Of a DNA stretch of 64,000 bases, positions 42,428-50,726 are shown piece after piece. The stretch lies in NCBI GenBank assembly GCA_910576975.1, contig CAJTJY010000012.1:1-64000 (forward strand), given 5' to 3'. Both the position numbers and the translations under genes were made by a program. The notes beneath the pieces were generated by a model. It had not been told where the DNA came from. It searched no databases and was given only the letters and a program-made list of their open reading frames with translations. The stretch comes from an uncultured Lachnospiraceae bacterium. Its GTDB lineage: Bacteria > Bacillota > Clostridia > Lachnospirales > Lachnospiraceae. The first letter of the stretch is position 1. Every line of letters starts with the position of its first letter.

Positions 42428-43225
42428 TTAGATTTTGGTAATAATCTTCTTAGGACATTTCTCTGCACAAGTGCCGCATCCAGTACATTTCTCATAATCA
42501 ATATGAGCAATATTATCCGTGACAGTCACAGCGCCTTCTGGACAATTCTTCTCACACAGATGACAGCCGATACAGCCCACAGAACATGCAGCCATGACGT
42601 CCTTTCCTTTATCCTTGGAATTGCACTGCACTTTCTGCGCTGCATCATAAGGAATCAGCTCAATCAGATTCTTCGGACATGCTGCCACGCACTTCCCGCA
42701 AGCCTTGCAGGCATCCTTGTCTACCACCGCAATCCCGTTTACGATATGTACTGCGTCAAAAGGACATGCCTTGACGCAGCTCCCATAACCGAGACAGCCA
42801 TAATTGCAGGCTTTTGGTCCGCCATTGGGAATAAAGGCCATAGCCGCACAGTCTTCGACGCCAGTATATTCATAATCTTGCTTCGCTTTCTCGCAATCTC
42901 CGGCACACTTCACAAAAGCAACCTGCTTTACGCCTTCTCCCGCTGCAACGCCCATGATCTCGCCAATCTGCGCTGCAATAGCAGCGCCGCCTACGGGACA
43001 CTGGTTTACCGGAGCCTCGCCTTTTACGATCGCCGCTGCAAGGCCGGAACATCCGGCGTACCCGCATCCGCCACAGTTATTTCCCGGAAGGACGCCAGTG
43101 ATAGCCTCTTCCCGCTCATCTACTTCCACCTTGAACTTTTCCCCGAAAATTCCCAGGAAAAAGCCAAGAAAAATACCAGTTCCGCCCACCACCAGGGCGG
43201 CAATGATAATTGCTGTTATATTCAT
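42428..43225 (-). CDS. rnfB: Rnf complex subunit B (ferredoxin-type electron input)
   Basis: Iron-sulfur subunit that takes electrons from reduced ferredoxin. One N-terminal membrane segment (about 3-27) is followed by the NNCGGCGYAGC cluster motif (about 49-59). Several ferredoxin-type motifs come next: ACNYGCLGYGSCVKACP, CKACGKCVAACP, CSVGCIGCHLCEKNCP and CTGCGTCAEKCP. At 265 residues it has more cluster motifs than the E. coli homologue, as usual in Clostridia. Last gene of rnfCDGEAB, 12 bases after rnfA. Confidence 0.96.
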   Translation of the reverse strand: MNITAIIIAALVVGGTGIFLGFFLGIFGEKFKVEVDEREEAITGVLPGNNCGGCGYAGCSGLAAAIVKGEAPVNQCPVGGAAIAAQIGEIMGVAAGEGVKQVAFVKCAGDCEKAKQDYEYTGVEDCAAMAFIPNGGPKACNYGCLGYGSCVKACPFDAVHIVNGIAVVDKDACKACGKCVAACPKNLIELIPYDAAQKVQCNSKDKGKDVMAACSVGCIGCHLCEKNCPEGAVTVTDNIAHIDYEKCTGCGTCAEKCPKKIITKI

Positions 43226-43237
43226 GTTCTTTCCCTC

Positions 43238-43813
43238 CTATATCATGCCTGAGAATCCCATGAAGGCGATTGACATTAAGCTGGCTGTAATCAATACGAT
43301 CGCTGTCCCCTGAAACCGCTTGGGAATATCATTATATTCAATCTTCTCACGGATTCCTGCCATAATCACGATGGCAATAAAAAATCCAATCGAGGTTGCC
43401 AGACCATTTACCACGCCTTCTAACAAGCCATATCCTTTGCTGACATTGTTCAAAGCAACACCCAGCACGGCACAGTTTGTCGTAATCAGTGGAAGAAACA
43501 CTCCCAAAGATTCATATAAGGGGGGCATGTTCTTTTTCAGAAACATTTCCACAAACTGCACCAGGGACGCAATTACCAAAATAAATACAATCGTCTGTAA
43601 ATATTCCACATGGAAAGGCGCCAAAATAAATTTATAAATCAGCCCCGTGACAAAGGAGGCCAAAGTGATAACAAATATAACTGCTCCACCCATGCCTGCC
43701 GCAGTTTCTGTCTTCTTGGAAACTCCCAGAAAAGGGCAAATTCCAAGGAACTGGCTTAATACTACGTTATTTACAATGGCAGAGCCGATTGCAATGATCA
43801 ATAATTCTTTCAT
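43238..43813 (-). CDS. rnfA: Rnf complex subunit A
   Basis: Six-segment membrane subunit of the ferredoxin:NAD oxidoreductase. The 191-residue protein includes NNVVLSQFLGICPFLGVSKK (about 15-34) and LITTNCAVLGVALNN, each with the conserved cysteine that ligates the iron-sulfur site shared with RnfE. Twelve bases separate it from both rnfE and rnfB, each with its own ribosome binding site. Confidence 0.96.
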   Translation of the reverse strand: MKELLIIAIGSAIVNNVVLSQFLGICPFLGVSKKTETAAGMGGAVIFVITLASFVTGLIYKFILAPFHVEYLQTIVFILVIASLVQFVEMFLKKNMPPLYESLGVFLPLITTNCAVLGVALNNVSKGYGLLEGVVNGLATSIGFFIAIVIMAGIREKIEYNDIPKRFQGTAIVLITASLMSIAFMGFSGMI

Positions 43814-43825
43814 CTATTCTGCCTC

Positions 43826-44485
43826 CTATTCTTGTGCTTTTTTTCCAGTACACATGGAAGATTGTGAACAGCTTGCGCAATCTCCCGTCAGGCATCCAGA
43901 AGGAGCTGCCAGGGGCTTGCCTTTCTTTTCCATCTTGTCACGAATGACATTCATGCCTGCTACTAAGAAAGCAAGTACCAGGAATGCGCCCGGCGCCATA
44001 ATGAAAACTGTGATTCCCAAAGAAGCGCCTAAGATCTGACGAATCAAGCCGATAAAAGTCAAACCTACCGTAAATCCAAGACCCATGCCAAGTCCGTCAA
44101 AAATAGAGGGGGCAATCGGATTCTTAGAAGCATAACTTTCCGCTCTTCCCAGGATAATGCAGTTTACCACGATCAACGGAATGTAAACGCCCAAAGATGC
44201 AGAAAGAGACGGCGTATATGCCTGCATGACAAACTGCACTATGGTAACAAGGGATGCAACCACCACGATATATGCTGGCATACGCACTCCATTGGGGATT
44301 ACCTTTCGAAACATGGAAATCAACAAATTAGACATAACCAGCACTACCGTGGTAGAAAGCCCCATGCCAATGCCGTTTACTGCCGAAGAGGTAACTGCCA
44401 GCGTGGGACACATGCCCAGCATGAGTACAAACGTAGGATTTTCTTTGATAATGCCATTATATAAACGTTCTACATATTTATTCAT
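43826..44485 (-). CDS. rnfE: Rnf complex subunit E
   Basis: Membrane subunit paralogous to RnfA. The 219 residues contain NPTFVLMLGMCPTLAVTSSAVNG (key part LGMCPTLAVT) and PLIVVNCIILGRAESYASKN, again with paired cysteines. The C-terminal 40 residues add a cysteine-rich, cytosolic tail (CLTGDCASCSQSSMC) that is not part of the usual core and could bind metal. Two bases separate it from rnfG. Confidence 0.95.
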   Translation of the reverse strand: MNKYVERLYNGIIKENPTFVLMLGMCPTLAVTSSAVNGIGMGLSTTVVLVMSNLLISMFRKVIPNGVRMPAYIVVVASLVTIVQFVMQAYTPSLSASLGVYIPLIVVNCIILGRAESYASKNPIAPSIFDGLGMGLGFTVGLTFIGLIRQILGASLGITVFIMAPGAFLVLAFLVAGMNVIRDKMEKKGKPLAAPSGCLTGDCASCSQSSMCTGKKAQE

Positions 44486-44487
44486 AA

Positions 44488-45099
44488 TTAATTCCCTCCC
44501 TGCAAAGCGTTTCTGAAATACTCAAGACACGCATTGACGCCATTTGTGACTGCCCTGGAAGAAATGGTAGCACCCGTGACCGCCTGAATCTCATTATCAG
44601 CAGAAGGCGCTGTCTTTACGACAGAATACGTTTCCTCTGTCTTGCCCTCAAACTGGGAATAAAAAGGCTCTTCCTGAACCAGCACGCCAAGGCCAGGCGT
44701 CTCGCTGATGGCTGTAATCGAATATCCATTCAAGGTCCCATCGTTTTGGATTCCAACGGAAAAAGAGATATCTGCCTGGCTTCCCTCATGGGAAGTGACA
44801 TTGATCACATAGCCAAGCACGTTGCCAGAGCCATCCAACGCCTTATTTACCGCTGTAATTTCATCGTTGGAAAAAAGACTTGCAGACAAAATTTCTACAG
44901 CTTTTTCAGCGTCAAAATCAGCATCTTCTTCAAAAGAGGCCGCATCTGCAAACACGACTTTATACGCTTCATCCAACGCTGCTTTTTCCGCCTCCGCAAT
45001 CGGTTCTTTGGTAATCTCATAAACAGCGCCGAGCAAAAATCCCAGCACCAGCGTAAAGGCGGTTAATATCAATGCGTCATGCACAATCTTCTTATTCAT
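44488..45099 (-). CDS. rnfG: Rnf complex subunit G (FMN-binding)
   Basis: Subunit with a covalently bound FMN. The 203-residue protein has one N-terminal membrane segment (about 7-28) and an outer FMN-binding domain with ETPGLGVLVQEEPF and AVTGATISS, in which T178 is the expected flavin attachment site. It overlaps rnfD by 8 bases. Confidence 0.95.
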   Translation of the reverse strand: MNKKIVHDALILTAFTLVLGFLLGAVYEITKEPIAEAEKAALDEAYKVVFADAASFEEDADFDAEKAVEILSASLFSNDEITAVNKALDGSGNVLGYVINVTSHEGSQADISFSVGIQNDGTLNGYSITAISETPGLGVLVQEEPFYSQFEGKTEETYSVVKTAPSADNEIQAVTGATISSRAVTNGVNACLEYFRNALQGGN

Positions 45100-46033
45100 G
45101 CTGCTTTACCTCCTTTTTCTGTCCAAACGCTCTTGGAATCGTAAATTTCTCAATGATCGGCACCAGAAGGTTGCCTAATATAATGGCAAAGGACACGCCC
45201 TCTGCATTGGCCCCGAAAATACGGAATAATCCAGTAAGTATGCCAAGCAGGATGCCGAACACGATTCTTCCGGCAGGGGTAATCGGAGAAGTCACATAAT
45301 CTGTCGCCATGAAAAAGGCTCCCAACATCAAACCGCCGCCGCAAAGCTGGGCTGTCAAATAATTGACGTCAAAGCCATGCCCGCCAAAGATCAGGATAAA
45401 TGCGGCAAAGGAAATAATATAACTTGCCGGAATTCTAAGGTCAATCACTCCCATCATAATCAGGAAGATTGCCCCGATTAAAATAGCAATCACGCTGGTC
45501 TCGCCGATGGTTCCAGCAGTCGTTCCCAAAAGCATCTTCATGGTATCTACGCTTTCGCCGTTTCTTAAAAGCGCCAGCGGAGTCGCCCCAGTCACGCCGT
45601 CATAAGTAAAGCTTGTCATCGTGCCTGCAAACGACACTAGCAGGAAGCATCTTGCTCCCAGGGCAGGGTTCATAAAGTTCTGTCCCAGGCCGCCAAACAG
45701 CATTTTTACAATCACGATGGCAAAAACGCTGCCAAGCACGGACTGCCAGATGGGCAGCGTGTGGGGAAGGTTCAATGCCAGCAGCAAGCCTGTCACCACC
45801 GCGCTAAAATCATTAATCGTACTTTTTTTATGTATCAGCTTTTCATAAATCCATTCCGATGCCACGCAGGTTGCGATACAAGCTAAAATCTGCACCAGCG
45901 CCATCACGCCAAAATTTATCACGCCAAAAATGCTTGCAGGCGCCAAAGCGATCACTACATACAGCATAATTCTGGAGGATGTATCTTTTGCCCGGATATG
46001 TGATGAGGATGACACGTTATATAAATCACTCAC
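45092..46033 (-). CDS. rnfD: Rnf complex subunit D (FMN-binding membrane subunit)
   Basis: Polytopic subunit of the NqrB/RnfD family, likely part of the ion channel. The 313-residue protein shows DFSAVVTGLLLALNLP, GGLGQNFMNPALGARCF and the FMN attachment motif GVTGATPLALL with T151. About nine membrane segments follow the family pattern. Whether this complex moves Na+ or H+ cannot be decided from sequence reading. Confidence 0.95.
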   Translation of the reverse strand: MSDLYNVSSSSHIRAKDTSSRIMLYVVIALAPASIFGVINFGVMALVQILACIATCVASEWIYEKLIHKKSTINDFSAVVTGLLLALNLPHTLPIWQSVLGSVFAIVIVKMLFGGLGQNFMNPALGARCFLLVSFAGTMTSFTYDGVTGATPLALLRNGESVDTMKMLLGTTAGTIGETSVIAILIGAIFLIMMGVIDLRIPASYIISFAAFILIFGGHGFDVNYLTAQLCGGGLMLGAFFMATDYVTSPITPAGRIVFGILLGILTGLFRIFGANAEGVSFAIILGNLLVPIIEKFTIPRAFGQKKEVKQHE

Positions 46034-46070
46034 TATAAGACACCTCTTTCTCTCTTTTTATTCGATGAAA

Positions 46071-47390
46071 TTATTTTTTTCTTCTCTCAGCAAGAATCTG
46101 TTTTTTCATGGTTCGGATCGATTGTGCCAGAGGTATTTTCGCCGGACAGATGTAACTGCAGCTTCCGCATTCAATACACTCCATGCCGTTCCATTTCTCA
46201 AAGCCTGCCATGTCCCCATAACCTGCCATTTTTGCCAGCCGGGTGGGAATAATCTGTTCTGGACAGGCAGACACGCAGCGCCCACAGTTTATACACGCCG
46301 TCGTCTCGCTTGCCGCCACGTCATCCTTTAGCAAGCAGAGCAGCGAAGATGACGTTTTGGTGGTGGGAATATCCAGGCCGAACATGGAAAATCCCATCAT
46401 TGGACCACCAGAAATAATCTTCTCTGGCTGCATCCGGAATCCTCCTGCCGCCTCCAATACTTCGGCATAGCTCATGCCGAGGCAGATATCAAAGTTCCCT
46501 GGTTCTGACACGGCATCCCCGGTAACTGTAAAAATACGGTTCATCACCGGCTTGCCCAGCTTCACAGCTTTATAGACAGAAATCAGCGTCTCCACATTAT
46601 TTACAATACAGCCTGCATCTGCCGGAAGCATCGTGGAATTGATCTCACGCTTTGTAGTCGCATAAATCAACTGACGCTCGCCGCCCTGCGGGTACTTGGT
46701 CTTCAACGGACAAACCTCCATCCGAGGCTCATTCTTTGTCAGCTCCTGCATTTTGGCAATGCAGTCCGGTTTGTTATCCTCAATGCCGAACAATCCTTTG
46801 GCATTGTCAAAAAGCTGCAGTACGATCCTCATACCCTCGATCAATTCTTTGGGATTTTCCAGCATACGGCGGTAATCCGCTGTCAGATACGGTTCACATT
46901 CTGCGCAGTTTGCTATAATATATTCAATTTTGCCTGGTTCCTTAGGTGACAATTTTACATGAGTCGGAAAACCAGCTCCTCCCATTCCCACAACACCTGC
47001 TTCTTTGACCTTCGCAATAATTTCCTCTTTGGAAAGCGCAGTTACATCCTCAACCAGAGTAAATTCTACTTCTTTCATCTCCCCGTCATTCTCAATAATG
47101 ATGGAATTCACCATATCTCCCACTGCGCCCCTGCGCGGCTGGATCGCTTTCACCTTGCCTGATACGGAAGAATAGATTGGCGCCGATACAAAGCCTCCCG
47201 CCTCTGCAATTTTTTGTCCACGCAGCACAAAATCTCCCACAGCCACAATCGGGCTTGCTGGCGCTCCGATATGTTGAGATACTGGAAATACCAGCTCGCC
47301 TTTGGGTAATAACTCACATATCGGCTTGTCTTTGGAAAATTCTTTTCCATCGTGCGGGTGAACGCCGCCCTTAAATGTCATGAAACCCAT
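46071..47390 (-). CDS. rnfC: Rnf complex subunit C (NADH-binding)
   Basis: Cytosolic subunit with the NAD and FMN site. The 439-residue protein starts MGFMTFKGGVHPHDGK and contains VGMGGAGFPTHVKL (NADH-dehydrogenase-51-like site) and ANCAECEPYLTADYR. Two [4Fe-4S] motifs, CINCGRCVSACP and CIECGSCSYICP, lie near the end. First gene of rnfCDGEAB. The first ATG (47390) has only a weak site; an ATG three codons in is an alternative. Confidence 0.96.
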   Translation of the reverse strand: MGFMTFKGGVHPHDGKEFSKDKPICELLPKGELVFPVSQHIGAPASPIVAVGDFVLRGQKIAEAGGFVSAPIYSSVSGKVKAIQPRRGAVGDMVNSIIIENDGEMKEVEFTLVEDVTALSKEEIIAKVKEAGVVGMGGAGFPTHVKLSPKEPGKIEYIIANCAECEPYLTADYRRMLENPKELIEGMRIVLQLFDNAKGLFGIEDNKPDCIAKMQELTKNEPRMEVCPLKTKYPQGGERQLIYATTKREINSTMLPADAGCIVNNVETLISVYKAVKLGKPVMNRIFTVTGDAVSEPGNFDICLGMSYAEVLEAAGGFRMQPEKIISGGPMMGFSMFGLDIPTTKTSSSLLCLLKDDVAASETTACINCGRCVSACPEQIIPTRLAKMAGYGDMAGFEKWNGMECIECGSCSYICPAKIPLAQSIRTMKKQILAERRKK

Positions 47391-47475
47391 TTTTCGTGCC
47401 CCACTTTCTTTTTAATTTGTATTACAATTTATCCCTTGTCTTACTATGATATTAATGGAATAAATCACTTTTTCC

Positions 47476-47484
47476 ATTATATCA
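47476..47484 (-). promoter_or_regulatory. Extended -10 promoter for the rnf operon
   Basis: TGATATAAT on the minus strand, an extended -10 box, 85 bases before the rnfC start. The -35 position is poor (TGTGCT at 18 bases). It is back to back with the plus-strand promoter at 47512-47540. Confidence 0.55.
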
Positions 47485-47511
47485 TATTTTATTTCCAATA
47501 GCACATACTTT

Positions 47512-47540
47512 TTGCATTTTTTCGACAAATAATGTATAAT
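47512..47540 (+). promoter_or_regulatory. Sigma-A promoter for the YprB-like gene
   Basis: TTGCAT (47512-47517), 17 bases, perfect TATAAT (47535-47540). The transcript would start near 47547 and carry a leader of about 100 bases that contains inverted repeats GCTGCC (47566-47571) and GGCAGC (47609-47614). Confidence 0.75.
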
Positions 47541-47646
47541 GATCTTGCTTTAAATAAACGAAAGCGCTGCCCATCCTAGTACCCCATCCGACCAGAAATT
47601 GGAGTGCCGGCAGCAAGTTTGATCAAAAAACATATGGAGGCATCTC

Positions 47647-48765
47647 ATGGAAATCTGGCAGAAACAAATACCATTTACAGCAAGTTCTTCCATCACCAAG
47701 GAACTTTTGTCCAAGTCTTCTCTGCTTTTTGATATCGAGACCACGGGCTTTTCCGCGACAAATAACCATGTCTGCCTGATTGGCTGTGCGGCAAAGCAGG
47801 AAGATGCGCTGCAATTCACCCAGTTCTTTGCTAAAAACGCTCAGGAAGAAAAAGAAATTCTTTCTGCCTTTCTTCAGAAAGTTTCTCACTATAAAAGTCT
47901 GGTCTCATTCAATGGCCTTAGTTTCGACGTACCCTTTTTGCAAGGGCGGTGCGCCCGATACCAGCTAGAAGAAACCCTTGACGCATATCCTCATCTGGAT
48001 ATCTATAAGCAGCTTTCCGACTATAAAGATATTTTCAAATTGCCCAACATGAAGCAAAAAACTCTGGAATCTTTCATCGAAATCGAACGCAAAGATCTCT
48101 GCACCGGCGGCGATTTTATTAAAATTTATCAAGAATATGTAAAACATCCCTCCAAGGAGGGCTGCTCTCTGCTGCTGCTTCACAATTACGAAGATCTTCT
48201 CGGAATGACTGGGTTGATCTCCCTTCTTGCCTATCCCAGATTCTTCTCAGGACAGTTTCAAGCCATTACTTATGAAAAAAATCTATACACAGCTTATGAC
48301 GGCGCACAGACGGCAGAATTGCTCCTTACGCTCTCTTTGGATCATGCCCTGCCCCAGCCGTTCTCCCTGGGCAAGGACGATATTTATCTCAAAGGCTTTC
48401 AAAATCAGGCAATATTAAAGATTCCAATCTATCAAGGAGAATTGAAATATTTTTATCCCAATTATAAGGATTATTACTATCTTCCAAAGGAAGACCGGGC
48501 AATCCACAAAAGCGTCGCTTTTTATGTAGACAAAGATTTTCGTACAAGCGCCAAAGCAGCTACCTGTTATAGCAAAAAAACTGGATGCTTCCTGCCCCAG
48601 CATAAAGAAATTGTTACTCCTTGCTTTAAAACAGACTATCATGACAAAGATGCCTGGTTTGAGATGACGGAAGATTTCTTGGAATCAGAAAAACAAATGA
48701 AAAAGTATATATTACATATCCTTACACATATCGCCGGAAGCAAATCCCTCTCCCAAATAAAGTAA
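47647..48765 (+). CDS. YprB-type RNase H-like exonuclease
   Basis: Predicted 3'-5' exonuclease of the RNase_H_2/YprB family. The acidic active site is visible: D29-x-E31 in FDIETTGFSA, an Asp in SFNGLSFDVPFL (about 91-102) and a late Asp in LHNYEDLLGM (about 180-190). The nuclease domain covers about 22-195. The remaining 175 residues are a C-terminal region without a known domain, rich in Tyr and Lys. The start follows ATGGAGG. It is the only plus-strand gene between rnf and the cmk group and has its own promoter and terminator. Substrate unknown. Confidence 0.87.
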   Translation: MEIWQKQIPFTASSSITKELLSKSSLLFDIETTGFSATNNHVCLIGCAAKQEDALQFTQFFAKNAQEEKEILSAFLQKVSHYKSLVSFNGLSFDVPFLQGRCARYQLEETLDAYPHLDIYKQLSDYKDIFKLPNMKQKTLESFIEIERKDLCTGGDFIKIYQEYVKHPSKEGCSLLLLHNYEDLLGMTGLISLLAYPRFFSGQFQAITYEKNLYTAYDGAQTAELLLTLSLDHALPQPFSLGKDDIYLKGFQNQAILKIPIYQGELKYFYPNYKDYYYLPKEDRAIHKSVAFYVDKDFRTSAKAATCYSKKTGCFLPQHKEIVTPCFKTDYHDKDAWFEMTEDFLESEKQMKKYILHILTHIAGSKSLSQIK

Positions 48766-48772
48766 AATCAAA

Positions 48773-48818
48773 AATCCAGCCTGTTCCAAAGTAAATGGAA
48801 AAGGCTGGATTCTTTTAT
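48773..48818 (+). terminator. Terminator of the YprB-like gene
   Basis: Ten-base arms AATCCAGCCT (48773-48782) and AGGCTGGATT (48802-48811), then CTTTTAT. It starts 8 bases after the stop and also faces the end of cheR, so it may serve both directions. Confidence 0.85.
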
Positions 48819-48834
48819 CGCAAATTTGCAATGA

Positions 48835-49608
48835 TCAATTCTTCTGAAAGAAGAAAGACTGCATTCTTTGATAATTCAGATCCTTGTAATTCATGATCTG
48901 CTCGGTGCTTCCAATAAACAGGATTCCCTGACTTACCAGGGCAGAATTAAATTTTTGGTAAATCTCTTCTTTGGCATCCTCTGTAAAATAAATCAATACA
49001 TTTCTGCACACAATCAAATTACATCCCGTGATATAAGGATCTTTTAAAAGATTATGCTCCTTAAATTCCACCTGGCGCTTAATCTCATCGGAAATTTGAT
49101 AAGAACTTCCAATCTGGGTAAAATATTTCTTCTTGAATTCCGGAGGAACGGCTGCGATGCTCTTCTCGTTATAAAGCCCCATACGCGCCTTATCCAACAC
49201 CTGTTTATCAATATCCGTCGCAATGATCTTAATTTGCTTGATCGGAATATGCTTAGACAGCGCCATTACCAAAGAATATGGCTCATCCCCTGTAGAACAT
49301 GCGGCACTCCAAATCTTTAGGTTCTTACCAAACTTCTTGATCAGGTCTGGGAACACCTCGCGGTCCAGAATGACCCACTGTTCTGGGTTGCGGTAAAATT
49401 CCGACACATTAATCGTCAGGAAATTCACAAACTGTTCAAACTTATCCTTGTCTTTCTTGATCAGTGCCACATAATCTTTATAGCTATTGATATGATTCTT
49501 GGTAATCAATGTCTCGATCCTGCGCTTCATCTGCTTCTCTTTGTATGAATTCAGATCAATCTTTGTCAATCCCCAAATGTCTTTTTTGAAATCTTCATAC
49601 CCATCCAT
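48835..49608 (-). CDS. cheR: CheR-family protein methyltransferase
   Basis: SAM-dependent glutamate O-methyltransferase of chemoreceptors. The 257-residue protein has the helical N-terminal domain (about 5-75; IDLNSYKEKQMKRRIE), the SAM site WSAACSTGDEPYSLVM, IIATDIDKQVLDKAR and LIVCRNVLIYF, all typical of CheR. The end GSTEQI is also usual. No receptor, CheB or flagellar gene is in the window, so it either serves remote chemotaxis genes or methylates something else. It follows the S1 gene by 17 bases. Confidence 0.9.
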   Translation of the reverse strand: MDGYEDFKKDIWGLTKIDLNSYKEKQMKRRIETLITKNHINSYKDYVALIKKDKDKFEQFVNFLTINVSEFYRNPEQWVILDREVFPDLIKKFGKNLKIWSAACSTGDEPYSLVMALSKHIPIKQIKIIATDIDKQVLDKARMGLYNEKSIAAVPPEFKKKYFTQIGSSYQISDEIKRQVEFKEHNLLKDPYITGCNLIVCRNVLIYFTEDAKEEIYQKFNSALVSQGILFIGSTEQIMNYKDLNYQRMQSFFFQKN

Positions 49609-49625
49609 GGCATTTCCTCTATTCT

Positions 49626-50726
49626 TTATTCTTCTACATTTTCCTCTTCTTCAGAGGCGCTTTCTGCTGCTTCCATGTTCAGCAATGCCTTGATACTAAG
49701 GCTGATTTTCTTTTCTTCTTCATTGAAATCTACAATCTTTGCTTCAATTTCCTGACCAATGTTCAATACATCCGCCGGTTTCTCGACATGCTCTTTCGAA
49801 ATCTGTGAAACATGCAGCAAAGCGTCCACGCCAGGAGCCAGCTCTACGAATGCGCCGAAATCTGTCATTCTGGCAACCACGCCGCTCACGACATTGCCTA
49901 CGGCATATTTGCTTGCCGCATCTTTCCAGGGATTCTCATCTTCAAACTTCATGCTAAGAGCAATCTTCTTATCATTGATATCCTTGATAAACACTCTCGC
50001 CACTTCGCCGACTTTAAATACTTTCCTAGGATTTTCCACTCTTCCCCAGGACATCTCTGAAATATGCAAAAGCCCGTCTGCTCCGCCTAAGTCGATAAAT
50101 GCGCCGAAATCTGTCACATTCTTGACAGTTCCTTCTAGTACGTCGCCCACATGAATTCTCTCAAATAACGCTTTTTGAAGCTCTGCTTTCTTAGCAAGCA
50201 AAAGCTGTTTGCGATCCCCGATAATTCTTCTTCTGCGGGGATTGAACTCTGTAATTACAAATTCAATTTCCTGGTCCTTATATTTTCCCAAGTCTTTCTC
50301 ATATGTATCAGATACCAGACTTGCAGGAATAAAGATTCTCGCCTCGTCGATCACGACGCTTAATCCGCCTTCTAACACCTGAACCACTTTTGCGGTCAGC
50401 ACTTCCTGCGTGTTAAACGCTTCTTCCAGCCGCTTGTTTCCCTTTTCAGCAGCTAGACGCTTGTAAGTCAGCATTACCTGACCCTCGCCGTCATTTACTT
50501 TCAGAACTTTCGCTTCCATGGTGTCTCCCACGGAGATTGCGGTAGTCAAATCAACGTTCGGTTCGTTCGTATACTCATTCCGGGTAATGATTCCATCGGA
50601 TTTGTAACCAATATTCAAGATGATCTCGTCTGGTTTCACATCAATAACGGTACCTTCGACTACCTCTCCATTCCTTATTGTTTTAAATGATTCATCCAGC
50701 ATTTGTTCAAAACTCATTTCTGACAT
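49626..50726 (-). CDS. Four-domain S1 RNA-binding protein
   Basis: Protein of the ribosomal protein S1 family in Firmicutes form. The 366 residues hold four S1 domains: about 20-90, 108-175, 193-262 (GDVLEGTVKNVTDFGAFIDL) and 278-348 (GNVVSGVVARMTDFGAFVEL), then an acidic tail. Domains 3 and 4 are closest to the consensus. The start ATG 50726 is nine bases after GGAGG, inside the end of ispH, with which it overlaps by 20 bases. In several Clostridia ispH and this gene are fused into one reading frame; here they are separate. Confidence 0.92.
   Translation of the reverse strand: MSEMSFEQMLDESFKTIRNGEVVEGTVIDVKPDEIILNIGYKSDGIITRNEYTNEPNVDLTTAISVGDTMEAKVLKVNDGEGQVMLTYKRLAAEKGNKRLEEAFNTQEVLTAKVVQVLEGGLSVVIDEARIFIPASLVSDTYEKDLGKYKDQEIEFVITEFNPRRRRIIGDRKQLLLAKKAELQKALFERIHVGDVLEGTVKNVTDFGAFIDLGGADGLLHISEMSWGRVENPRKVFKVGEVARVFIKDINDKKIALSMKFEDENPWKDAASKYAVGNVVSGVVARMTDFGAFVELAPGVDALLHVSQISKEHVEKPADVLNIGQEIEAKIVDFNEEEKKISLSIKALLNMEAAESASEEEENVEE

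Noticed and set aside
47541..47646. Leader compared with known riboswitches and the glmS ribozyme.
   Set aside because: No conserved core of a class I know matches; only generic inverted repeats are present.
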